A DNA stretch of 64,000 nucleotides from Gordonia effusa NBRC 100432 (lineage in GTDB: Bacteria > Actinomycetota > Actinomycetes > Mycobacteriales > Mycobacteriaceae): positions 1 to 64,000 of the forward strand of contig NZ_BAEH01000046.1 in the NCBI RefSeq assembly GCF_000241305.1, read 5' to 3'. The notes below the pieces were generated by a model that worked only from the letters and a program-made list of their open reading frames with translations, had not been told where the DNA came from and searched no databases. Positions 56,785 through 64,000 of the stretch are shown piece by piece. Position 1 is the first letter of the stretch, and the number at the start of each line of letters is the position of its first letter. The translations under genes and the position numbers were made by a program.

Positions 56785-59010
56785 ATGCCCCAACCTGCAC
56801 TTGGACCGATAACCAGCACCTTCGATCTGCCGCTTCGGCTAGCGCATAAGGGCGGTTCCGTCCTCATCGCCGACGACGATCGTCATTTCGCCGCGATCGC
56901 CGCGTCCCTGCGAACGACCACCGAAACAGTCTCCGACCGACTAGATGCCCAACGCCGCACTCCTACTCGCACTGGCAAGGAGGCTGTCGAGCGCGACAGC
57001 GAGATCAGGCAGTTGTCGGCACGGCTCCGCACTCTTCGACGATTCGGCCTGGATCTGTGTCTAGGCCGGATGGTCGGCGTTGACGGCACCGTCACGTATC
57101 TCGGACGTACCGGACTCACCTCAAGCACTGGTGATCAACTCCTCCTTGATTGGCGCGCTCCCGCGGCCGCACCATTCTTCGCCGCCACCCATGCCGACCC
57201 GCGAGGGTTGTCGAGTCGACGTCGGTACCGATGGAAGCGCTCCGGCGACGATTTCCGGGTCGTCGACTACTGGGACGAGGCATTCTCCGACACCACGGAC
57301 GAGTCCCTCGCACCCGACGACAATTCCGCCTTCATCGCGACTCTCAACTCGGGTCGCTCACCTCGAATGCGTGATGTCCTGGCCACCATCGCGACCGACC
57401 AGGACGCGATCATCCGTGCTGGCTCGCCCGGCTGTCTCGTCGTCGACGGCGGCCCCGGGACCGGCAAGACCGTCGTCGCGTTGCACCGCGCGGCGTACCT
57501 GCTGTACTCAGACCCACGGGTTTCCGCGCGGCGAGGCGGGGTTCTGGTCGTCGGACCGCATAACCCGTACCTGGCGTACGTAGCAGATGTACTGCCCGAC
57601 CTCGGCGCCGAGGGGGCCGCGCTGTGCACACTGCGCGACTTGGTACCAGAGGGCGCCGACGCCGTCGAGGAGCCGGATCCTACAGTGGCACAATTGAAGT
57701 CATCCGCTTCGTGGATGGACGCCATCGAAAAGGCGGTCGGCTTCTACGAGGACCCACCGAGTGCGCCGGTCACTGTTGAAAGCGATTGGGGCGATGTCGT
57801 GGTCACTACGGCCGATTGGGTACAAGCCTTCGACGCTCCGCAAACTGGGACTCCGCATAACGAAGCGCGGGAAGACATTTGGCAAGAGTTAATCGACATC
57901 GCCACCGACAGATATCCCGGCATCCCTGGCCAAGAGTTGGTGGCGGCGCTCCGCTCGAGTGTCGAACTCGTCGCAGCACTCAACCGCGGTTGGCCGATGC
58001 TCAACGCTACCGACATCGTCGGTGACCTATGGACGGTGCCCGCCTACCTCAGGATGTGCGCCCCGTGGCTAAGCGTCCACGACCGAGAAATGCTGCGGCA
58101 GAACGAAGTGAAGACCTGGTCCTCCAGCGATTTGCCGCTACTCGACGCGGCGCGACGTCGGCTCGGCGATCGCGACGCCGTCGCACACGGTCGGCGGCGA
58201 GCAGCCGCGGCTGCCGCCGAGATGCGACGCAAGGCGGATGTGGTCGCGGAAATGGTTGCGGCCGAAGGTGACCGGGAGAGTCTACTGACCCAATTTGTCC
58301 GCGGCGGTTTGAGCGAGGCCCTGGTGGACGAGGACTCGCTGCCGCAGCACGCGATCGATCGTTTCTCGGAAACGTTCGCACACGTGGTCGTGGACGAGGC
58401 GCAGGAACTCACCGATGCCGAGTGGCAGATGCTTCGAGCGCGCTGTCCATCGGGCAGCTTCACCGTTGTCGGGGACCGCGCGCAGGCACGGGCGGGCTTC
58501 ACCGAGTCCTGGACGGAGCGATTGAGCCGCAACGGTCTACGCGGCGTCGACGTCGCACACCTGCGAGTTAACTACCGCACCCCGCAGGAGGCGATGGATG
58601 CCGCTGAACCGGTGATCCGGTCGGCGATTCCCGATGCCAACGTCCCGACGTCGATCCGCAGCAACGGTATCCCGGTGACATACGGCAGTCGGGCCGACCT
58701 CGATGCGGTGCTGACCAGCTGGCTCGACACCAATGACGACGGGATCGCATGTGTCATAGGCGATTCCGAATTCGAGGCGTCCGATCGGGTATCTTCGCTG
58801 ACCCCGCAGACCGCGAAGGGACTGGAATTCGACTTGGTCGTATTGGTGGAGGCGGATGTTCCCGCGAATGTCACCGCCGCCGGGAGCGAAGCGAGCGGGG
58901 CGAATGTCACCGCCGCCGGGAGCGAAGCGAGCGGGGCATATGTAACCGCCGCGGTCGACCGGTACGTCGCGATGACCAGAACTACTCAGCAACTCGTGAT
59001 TCTGCGCTGA
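56785..59010 (+). CDS. helR: HelR-type RNA-polymerase-recycling ATPase (rifamycin tolerance)
   Basis: 741 residues. The start STFDLPLRLAHKGGSVLIADDDRHFAAIA and LRRFGLDLCLGRMVG are typical HelR/HelD. Superfamily 1 motifs: Walker A VDGGPGTGKTVVALHRAAYLLY, Walker B FAHVVVDEAQELTDAEW, VGDRAQ, YRTPQEAM, and the motif VI-type VDRYVAMTRTTQQLVIL. Just before motif VI two exact 36-bp units plus a partial third encode ANVTAAGSEASG repeats, lengthening a loop by roughly 25 residues. HelR displaces rifamycins from RNA polymerase and rescues stalled enzyme. The RAE upstream supports this call over a generic UvrD. Confidence 0.9.
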   Translation: MPQPALGPITSTFDLPLRLAHKGGSVLIADDDRHFAAIAASLRTTTETVSDRLDAQRRTPTRTGKEAVERDSEIRQLSARLRTLRRFGLDLCLGRMVGVDGTVTYLGRTGLTSSTGDQLLLDWRAPAAAPFFAATHADPRGLSSRRRYRWKRSGDDFRVVDYWDEAFSDTTDESLAPDDNSAFIATLNSGRSPRMRDVLATIATDQDAIIRAGSPGCLVVDGGPGTGKTVVALHRAAYLLYSDPRVSARRGGVLVVGPHNPYLAYVADVLPDLGAEGAALCTLRDLVPEGADAVEEPDPTVAQLKSSASWMDAIEKAVGFYEDPPSAPVTVESDWGDVVVTTADWVQAFDAPQTGTPHNEAREDIWQELIDIATDRYPGIPGQELVAALRSSVELVAALNRGWPMLNATDIVGDLWTVPAYLRMCAPWLSVHDREMLRQNEVKTWSSSDLPLLDAARRRLGDRDAVAHGRRRAAAAAAEMRRKADVVAEMVAAEGDRESLLTQFVRGGLSEALVDEDSLPQHAIDRFSETFAHVVVDEAQELTDAEWQMLRARCPSGSFTVVGDRAQARAGFTESWTERLSRNGLRGVDVAHLRVNYRTPQEAMDAAEPVIRSAIPDANVPTSIRSNGIPVTYGSRADLDAVLTSWLDTNDDGIACVIGDSEFEASDRVSSLTPQTAKGLEFDLVVLVEADVPANVTAAGSEASGANVTAAGSEASGAYVTAAVDRYVAMTRTTQQLVILR
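58864..58952 (+). repeat. In-frame 36-bp tandem repeat inside helR
   Basis: Exact copies at 58864-58899 and 58900-58935, and a partial diverged third copy at 58936-58952 (14 of 17 matching). Each ends with gggagcgaagcgagcggg, a sequence type common in dispersed repeats of related genomes. The length is a multiple of three, so copy-number change keeps the frame. Confidence 0.9.
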
Positions 59011-59019
59011 GCCGCGGCC

Positions 59020-59095
59020 ATCGCAAACCCCACAGAAGCGGACATCCCCAGCACCTTTTGGCGCTGGGGATGTCCGCGTGTATGGGGTTTGCGAT
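59020..59095. terminator. Bidirectional terminator between convergent helR and clpX
   Basis: Inner stem GCGGACATCCCCAGC/GCTGGGGATGTCCGC (59038-59077, 15 bp, 10-nt loop) sits inside an outer 13-bp stem ATCGCAAACCCCA/TGGGGTTTGCGAT (59020-59032 and 59083-59095). Both genes stop within 15 nt of it. There is no T run on either side. Confidence 0.8.
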
Positions 59096-59105
59096 CTAGC
59101 TAGGT

Positions 59106-60386
59106 CTACGCACTCTTGTCGCGGCGTTCGTTACGTCGATTCTTGCGCGGCACGATGGTCGGCAGAACATTGTCGCGCACCGTTTCACCCGTGACGACAA
59201 CTTTTTCGACGTCGTCGCGGCTGGGGATGTCGTACATCACCGGAAGTAGCACTTCTTCCATGATGGCGCGCAGACCTCGCGCACCGGTACCACGGTGGAT
59301 CGCCTGGTCAGCGACGGCTTCCAGGGCCTCGTCGGTGAATTCCAGCTCGACGTTGTCCATGTCGAACAGCTTCGTGTACTGCTTCACGAGCGCGTTCTTA
59401 GGCTCCGACAGGATATTGACGAGCGATTCCTTGTCGAGGTTGGTCACCGACGCCACCATCGGCAGACGGCCGATGAACTCCGGTATCAGACCGAACTTGA
59501 TCAGGTCTTCCGGCATCACTTCCGCGAAGTGATCACTGGTATCGACCTCGTCCTTGGTAGAGACTTCATTGCCAAAGCCGATGCCGCGCTTACCAATTCG
59601 GTCGGAGACGATCTTCTCCAACCCGGCGAACGCGCCAGCGACGATGAACAGCACGTTGGTGGTATCGATCTGGATGAACTCCTGGTGCGGATGCTTGCGT
59701 CCACCCTGCGGTGGTACGGACGCCTGCGTGCCCTCCAAGATCTTCAGCAGCGCCTGCTGCACGCCCTCACCGGAGACGTCACGGGTGATCGATGGATTCT
59801 CGCTCTTGCGGGCGATCTTGTCGACCTCGTCGATGTAGATAATGCCGGTCTCGGCGCGCTTCACGTCGTAGTCGGCGGCCTGGATCAACTTGAGCAGGAT
59901 GTTCTCGACATCCTCACCGACGTAGCCGGCCTCGGTGAGTGCCGTGGCGTCCGCGATCGCGAACGGAACGTTGAGCATCTTGGCCAGAGTCTGCGCGAGG
60001 TAGGTCTTTCCGCATCCGGTGGGACCGAGCATCAAGATATTCGACTTCATGAGCTCGACTACCTCGCCAGTCCGAGCATCCTTCTTGTCGCCCGCCTGGA
60101 TCCGCTTGTAGTGGTTATAAACCGCGACGGCCAGAGTCCGCTTGGCGGTGTCCTGCCCGATCACGTACTTATTCAAAAACTCGCGAATCTCAGCGGGCTT
60201 CGGGAGTTCATCGAGTTTAACTTCGCCGTTCTCGGCAAGTTCTTCCTCGATGATCTCGTTACACAGGTCGATGCACTCATCGCAGATGTACACGCCGGGT
60301 CCGGCGATCAACTTTTTGACCTGCTTTTGACTCTTTCCACAGAAAGAGCACTTCAAGAGGTCGCCACCGTCTCCGATTCGTGCCAT
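59106..60386 (-). CDS. clpX: ATP-dependent Clp protease ATP-binding subunit ClpX
   Basis: 426 residues from ATG 60386 ([20 protein letters not shown]). Zinc finger CSFC...CDEC, Walker [16 protein letters not shown], Walker [17 protein letters not shown], the RKH pore region [15 protein letters not shown] and sensor 2 [15 protein letters not shown] are intact. It unfolds substrates for ClpP1P2. Separate from clpP2 by 182 bp. Confidence 0.97.
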   Translation of the reverse strand: MARIGDGGDLLKCSFCGKSQKQVKKLIAGPGVYICDECIDLCNEIIEEELAENGEVKLDELPKPAEIREFLNKYVIGQDTAKRTLAVAVYNHYKRIQAGDKKDARTGEVVELMKSNILMLGPTGCGKTYLAQTLAKMLNVPFAIADATALTEAGYVGEDVENILLKLIQAADYDVKRAETGIIYIDEVDKIARKSENPSITRDVSGEGVQQALLKILEGTQASVPPQGGRKHPHQEFIQIDTTNVLFIVAGAFAGLEKIVSDRIGKRGIGFGNEVSTKDEVDTSDHFAEVMPEDLIKFGLIPEFIGRLPMVASVTNLDKESLVNILSEPKNALVKQYTKLFDMDNVELEFTDEALEAVADQAIHRGTGARGLRAIMEEVLLPVMYDIPSRDDVEKVVVTGETVRDNVLPTIVPRKNRRNERRDKSA

Positions 60387-60568
60387 CGCCCTTTGTACCT
60401 GCTTCCAAGAACTCGGTTGCGACATCATGCGCCGCCACCATCGTGTCGTGGTGTACCTCGACGGTACCCCTACTTACTGCCGATCTTCGATCGTAAAGCT
60501 ATTTGCCCCGGAGTGTCGGGCCGACGCGCACATCTTCGCACTTGTTCGCCGGATGCGTTGCGACGAAC

Positions 60569-61249
60569 CTACTTCTTCAGGGACTTCTTGCGATATTCGA
60601 AAACCTCGTCGATGATCCCGTATTCCTTGGCCTGCTCGGCGGTGAGGATGTTGTCGCGGTCGGTGTCCTTGCGGATCTTGTCGGCCGGCTGACCGGTGTG
60701 ACTGGACAGGATCTCATCGAGGCGGTTACGGATCCGCTCGATCTCCGCGGCCTGGATCTCCAAGTCGGAGACCTGTCCCTGATACGCGCCACCGGTACGC
60801 GGCTGGTGGATCAGAATCGTGGCATTCGGTAGCGCGGCACGTTTGCCCGGCGTGCCACCGGCCAGCAGGATCGCGGCCGCGGATGCCGCTTCGCCGAGGC
60901 ATACGGTCACGATGTCGCAATGCACGTACTGCATGGTGTCGTAGATCGCGAGCATATCCGGCACGCTGCCGCCGGGTGAGTTGATGTACATGGTGATGTC
61001 GCGGTCGGGATCCTGCGACTCCAACACCAACAGTTGCGCCATCACGTCGTTGGCGACCGTCTGGTCGATCGGTGTACCCACGAACACGATGCGCTCTTCG
61101 AAGAGCTTCGCGTACGGGTCGTATTGCCGTTGACCGTTGGGAGTGTGCTCGATGAACTGCGGCAGGATGTAACGGGCTTCGATGCTCTGCATGAATCGGG
61201 TGGAATCGGCGATTCCCGCAGCGACGGCGTCGACGGTGCTCTGTGTCAT
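60569..61249 (-). CDS. clpP2: ATP-dependent Clp protease proteolytic subunit ClpP2
   Basis: 226 residues from ATG 61249 (MTQSTVDAVAAGIADS). Catalytic Ser in CLGEAASAAAILLAGG, His in ATILIHQPRTGG, and the C-terminal TDRDNILTAEQAKEYGIIDEV block with Asp. The longer N-terminus distinguishes ClpP2. It forms a mixed tetradecamer with ClpP1 in mycobacteria-type bacteria. Confidence 0.95.
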   Translation of the reverse strand: MTQSTVDAVAAGIADSTRFMQSIEARYILPQFIEHTPNGQRQYDPYAKLFEERIVFVGTPIDQTVANDVMAQLLVLESQDPDRDITMYINSPGGSVPDMLAIYDTMQYVHCDIVTVCLGEAASAAAILLAGGTPGKRAALPNATILIHQPRTGGAYQGQVSDLEIQAAEIERIRNRLDEILSSHTGQPADKIRKDTDRDNILTAEQAKEYGIIDEVFEYRKKSLKK

Positions 61250-61281
61250 GTGGTCTATTCCTTCTCTAGGCACTGCCGTGG

Positions 61282-61875
61282 TCAGTTGGAACCGAGTCGG
61301 GACACGACGTGATCAACCAGGCCGTAGTCCTTGGCCTCGTCGGCCCGGAACCACTTGTCGCGGTCGGCGTCGGCCTCGATCTTCTCCAGCGGCTGGCCGG
61401 TGTGCTCGGCGTTGAGCCGGTTCATTTCCTTCTTGGTCAGCGCGAACTGCTCAGCCTGGATCGCGATGTCGGCGGCGGTACCGCCGATGCCGGCCGACGG
61501 CTGGTGCATCATCACCCGCGCATGCGGCAGAGCGTGACGCTTCCCCTTGGTGCCCGCGGTCAACAGGAACTGACCCATCGAGGCAGCCATGCCCATCGCG
61601 TAGGTCGCGATGTCACATTCGGCGAGCTGCATGGTGTCGAAGATCGCCATACCCGCGGTCACCGATCCGCCCGGCGAGTTGATGTAGAGGCTGATGTCTT
61701 TGGTCGGATCTTCGGCAGCGAGCAACAAGATCTGCGCGCACAGACGGTTGGCGATATCGTCATCGACCTGCGTGCCGAGGAAGATGATGCGTTCGCGCAG
61801 CAGTCGTTCGAACACCGAATCGGTCAAGTTCAGTCCGGCAACTCCCGAACTCATGGTCAGCTGTGAATCGCTCAC
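61282..61875 (-). CDS. clpP1: ATP-dependent Clp protease proteolytic subunit ClpP1
   Basis: 197 residues. Catalytic Ser in [16 protein letters not shown], His in [12 protein letters not shown] and the [22 protein letters not shown] ending. First gene of clpP1-clpP2 (32-nt gap). A weak ClgR-type motif lies about 130-150 nt upstream. Confidence 0.95.
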   Translation of the reverse strand: MSDSQLTMSSGVAGLNLTDSVFERLLRERIIFLGTQVDDDIANRLCAQILLLAAEDPTKDISLYINSPGGSVTAGMAIFDTMQLAECDIATYAMGMAASMGQFLLTAGTKGKRHALPHARVMMHQPSAGIGGTAADIAIQAEQFALTKKEMNRLNAEHTGQPLEKIEADADRDKWFRADEAKDYGLVDHVVSRLGSN

Positions 61876-62006
61876 AAAGTCCTACCTTCGACTACTTGAT
61901 GGATATCTACTCGGCATATGCGACGCGGATGCGTAGCGCCGAGGTATTGCGTCGTTGTCACCGAGGTTAACCAATCCCTCGGACGAAACCCTCCCGAAGA
62001 CACCGC

Positions 62007-62024
62007 TATTCGCTCACAGCAGAA
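62007..62024. promoter_or_regulatory. Possible ClgR operator upstream of clpP1P2
   Basis: TATTCGCTCACAGCAGAA fits the left part of the corynebacterial ClgR consensus WNNWCGCYNANRGCGWWS (CGC-TCACA-GC) but mismatches at three right-hand positions. ClgR activates clpP operons in actinobacteria, which is why it was looked for here. Confidence 0.25.
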
Positions 62025-62052
62025 CGGCGGCCATCGGCCTCGAACAAACACA

Positions 62053-62099
62053 CCGCCGCCCCGACACGCGCCAGGATGAGGCGCGGTGGGACGGCGGCG
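62053..62099 (-). terminator. Rho-independent-like terminator after tig
   Basis: An inner perfect CGCGCC/GGCGCG stem around a 7-nt loop is extended by imperfect pairing of the outer CCGCCGCCCC and GGGACGGCGG arms. On the minus strand it is followed by TGTGTTTGTTCG, a T-rich tail. It begins 21 nt after the tig stop. Confidence 0.65.
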
Positions 62100-62119
62100 T
62101 AGAGGTTGTCCGGCCAGAC

Positions 62120-63469
62120 CTACTCGTCGTCGGCCGCTGTCTCGTCTTCGAACGGACCGAAGAATTCCTTCGTATCGACGGCGGTGCCGTTGCTGTCGGT
62201 GACGGTCACATCGCGAACGATCTCGGCGAGTGCCTTGCCTCGGCGAGCGTCGGCGTAGACGGCACCGATCTGTCCGGCCTGCTGCAACTGGCCGATGAAT
62301 TCCTGCGGCGCCATGTTGTAGCGCTGCGCCTGGAAGATGATCTGCTGCGTCAGCTCGTCCTGGCTGACCTCGGTCTCGCCCTTCTCAGCGACGGCGTCGA
62401 GCAGCAGCTGGGTACGTACGGACTTCTCGGCCGACTCCCGAGCCTCGGTCTCGAACTTCTCACGACTGGTGCCCTGCGCCTCAAGTAGCTGCGCGAAAAG
62501 GTCTTCGTCGTGTCCGATGCTGTGCAGCACCTGTTCAAGCTGTCCTTCGACCTCGGCGTCGACGACCTTCTCCGGCAACGGGAACGGTGCCTTCTCGGTC
62601 AGCTGCTCGAGAACGGCATCGCGAATCGCATTGGCCTGCTCGGTCTTCTTCGACTGCTCGACACGCTTGGCCAGATCGGCCTTGAGCTCGTCGACGGTGT
62701 CGAATTCGCTTGCCATCTGGGCGAATTCATCGTCGACGTCGGGTAGGTCACGGACCTTGATCGAGTTGACCTTGACGGTCACCTGAGCTTCTTGCCCCGC
62801 GTGATCGCCAGCGACGAGCGTGGTCGTGAATTCCTTGGTCTCACCGTTGGAGAGGCCGATGATCGCTTCGTCCAAGCCATCGATGAGTTCGCCGTTGCCG
62901 ACCTCATGTGACAGACCCTCGGTCGATGCCTCTTCGACCTTCTCGCCATCGACGGTCGCATCGAGATCGATGGACACGAAGTCACCGTTCTCAGCGGGAC
63001 GGTCGACGCCGTTGAGGGTGCCGAAGCGGGCGCGCAAGCCGTCGAGCTGCTCGGCGACCGCGTCATCGTCGACCTCGATCGCGTCGACGGTGACAGCCAG
63101 CGTCGAGTAGTCGGGCAATTCGATCTCGGGCCGGACATCGACCTCGGCGGTGAAGGTGATGGACTCGCCGTATTTGAGCTCGGCCAGGTCGATATCGGGC
63201 TGCCCGAGGGCGTTGATGTCTGCTTCGGTGACAGCTTCGGTGTACTTAACCGGCAGTGCCTCGTTGACGACCTGCGCGAGCACCGAGTCGCGACCGACGC
63301 GCGCTTCGATCAATTTGGCCGGAGCTTTACCCGGACGGAACCCTGGGATGCGAATCTGCTGAGCGAGGGACGCGTAGGCCCGCTCGAAGTCTCCGGAAAG
63401 TTCCTCGAAGGGAACTTCCACATTCAGCTTTACTCGGGTCGGGCTCAGCTGCTCGACAGTGCTTTTCAC
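62120..63469 (-). CDS. tig: Trigger factor
   Basis: 449 residues. N-terminal ribosome-binding domain with the signature GFRPGKAPAKLIEARVG, central FKBP-like PPIase domain (residues ~160-245, GDFVSIDLDATVDG), and a long helical C-domain ending in an acidic tail FGPFEDETAADDE. It meets nascent chains at the ribosome exit. Upstream of clpP1P2, the usual order. Confidence 0.96.
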   Translation of the reverse strand: MKSTVEQLSPTRVKLNVEVPFEELSGDFERAYASLAQQIRIPGFRPGKAPAKLIEARVGRDSVLAQVVNEALPVKYTEAVTEADINALGQPDIDLAELKYGESITFTAEVDVRPEIELPDYSTLAVTVDAIEVDDDAVAEQLDGLRARFGTLNGVDRPAENGDFVSIDLDATVDGEKVEEASTEGLSHEVGNGELIDGLDEAIIGLSNGETKEFTTTLVAGDHAGQEAQVTVKVNSIKVRDLPDVDDEFAQMASEFDTVDELKADLAKRVEQSKKTEQANAIRDAVLEQLTEKAPFPLPEKVVDAEVEGQLEQVLHSIGHDEDLFAQLLEAQGTSREKFETEARESAEKSVRTQLLLDAVAEKGETEVSQDELTQQIIFQAQRYNMAPQEFIGQLQQAGQIGAVYADARRGKALAEIVRDVTVTDSNGTAVDTKEFFGPFEDETAADDE

Positions 63470-63542
63470 GCCTCTGGACTCCTTGGCTTCGACTTCTCAC
63501 GTGCTACTCGATCGCCGTCGCCTGGACCGGCGACACGAACTG

Positions 63543-63616
63543 TCGGGATGACAGGATTTGAACCTGCGACCCTCCGCTCCCAAAGCGGATGCGCTACCAA
63601 GCTGCGCCACATCCCG
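63543..63616 (-). tRNA. tRNA-Pro (anticodon UGG)
   Basis: Minus-strand cloverleaf of 74 nt: acceptor CGGGATG/CATCCCG, D-arm with GGTAGCGC, anticodon stem CCGC/GCGG with loop TTTGGGA giving UGG, T-arm CGCAGGTTCAAATCCTG. No CCA is encoded. It lies upstream of tig on the same strand. Confidence 0.95.
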
Positions 63617-63811
63617 GTCGGTTCCCCCCTCGCTAATCAATCACTCGCGACACACAACGCGTCGTCGGAGTCGAAACGAGAACCAACCGCACATAGTACG
63701 GTGCCGACTGCCGGTTTCCACAATCGGAGGGGCGATTTCTCAATCCGGTTCGGCACGTTGTAAGGTTCTGTTCCGCACGCGGAGCCTGGCGATCCCAGAC
63801 GCCGCATGCTC

Positions 63812-63882
63812 GCGGGTGTAGCTCAATGGTAGAGCCCTAGTCTTCCAAACTAGCTACGCGGGTTCGATTCCCGTCACCCGCT
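63812..63882 (+). tRNA. tRNA-Gly (anticodon UCC)
   Basis: 71 nt: acceptor GCGGGTG/CACCCGC, D-arm GTAGCTCAATGGTAGAGC, anticodon stem CTAGT/ACTAG with loop CTTCCAA (UCC), T-arm CGCGGGTTCGATTCCCG. The genome encodes CCA directly after it (63883-63885). Confidence 0.96.
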
Positions 63883-64000
63883 CCACAGGTCAGAGGGCAT
63901 TTTAGCCTTCTGACCTTTTTCTTTGCCTGAATCTTGCATCCTTGGTGCATCCTTCGTGTCTCCGTAGACAAGTTCGGCCCCGGCCAGCGTTGCACCGCTG
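63874..64000 (-). other. Open frame running off the window into the tRNA-Gly 3' end (possible integrase tail)
   Basis: On the minus strand one frame is open from the window edge to a TGA at 63874-63876, giving 41 residues that end KAKMPSDLWSG. It crosses the terminator and ends in the tRNA. Integrases of elements inserted at tRNA 3' ends often finish in this way, and a direct repeat of tgcatcctt (63937 and 63947 areas) lies within it. It could equally be chance; the rest of the frame is outside the window. Confidence 0.2.
63887..63920 (+). terminator. Rho-independent terminator after tRNA-Gly
   Basis: AGGTCAGA pairs with TCTGACCT, continued by a G-T pair and GGC/GCC around an ATTTTA loop, and is followed by TTTTT-C-TTT. 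It begins two bases after the encoded CCA. Confidence 0.9.

Overview
This window looks like chromosomal DNA of a high-GC, mycolic-acid-type actinobacterium (Mycobacteriales/Corynebacteriales, in the Gordonia, Williamsia or Tsukamurella range). The support is the gene content (a DUF2469 protein, SepIVA-like coiled coil, KhpA between rpsP and rimM, paired ClpP1/ClpP2, HelR) and a gene order that I recall as largely collinear with two stretches of the Mycobacterium tuberculosis chromosome: rpsB to the yceD/sepIVA region plus coaD-rsmD, and proB-obg to clpX-clpP-tig. The species cannot be fixed from the sequence alone.

Layout. 1-13 kb: 5' part of rpsB, a DUF503 protein, two convergent secreted peptidases (M23 and M15), xerC, a siderophore-interacting reductase with an IdeR/DtxR-type box, a DUF418-like membrane protein, a secretory lipase, the dprA-yifB-yraN uptake/processing block, and a pair of overlapping MutS-related ATPases. 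13-19.6 kb: DUF2469, rnhB, lepB, rplS, an orphan YbaB-like plus WXG100-like pair, then trmD-rimM-khpA-rpsP. 20-32.4 kb: amidohydrolase, ffh, glnD-glnB-amtB behind a good GlnR-type box, ftsY, smc. 32.4-40 kb: acyP, osmC, a GC-rich ABC-transporter insertion next to a relic of mutM, then mutM-rnc-yceD-sepIVA, coaD and rsmD. 40-44 kb: ectABC ectoine operon under a perfect CRP/GlxR-type palindrome, then a sirtuin bracketed by inverted repeat arrays. 44-56.6 kb: proB-obg, rpmA-rplU, rne with a long leader, ndk, a heptad-repeat coiled-coil gene, DUF4233-folC-valS. 56.6-64 kb: helR preceded by a rifamycin-associated element, clpX-clpP2-clpP1, tig, tRNA-Pro and tRNA-Gly.

Most of the window is housekeeping: translation, tRNA/rRNA modification, protein export (ffh, ftsY, lepB), chromosome organisation (smc, sepIVA), nitrogen sensing and proteostasis. 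The accessory parts are short modules dropped between conserved blocks. The most interesting are the RAE-helR rifamycin-tolerance unit (with an in-frame 36-bp tandem repeat in helR), the asymmetric MutS-like pair, the ABC insertion with the adjacent mutM relic, the sirtuin between inverted repeat arrays that also recur beside trmD, and the regulatory sites ahead of amtB, ectA and the siderophore reductase. I saw no CRISPR array, rRNA operon, transposase gene or complete prophage.
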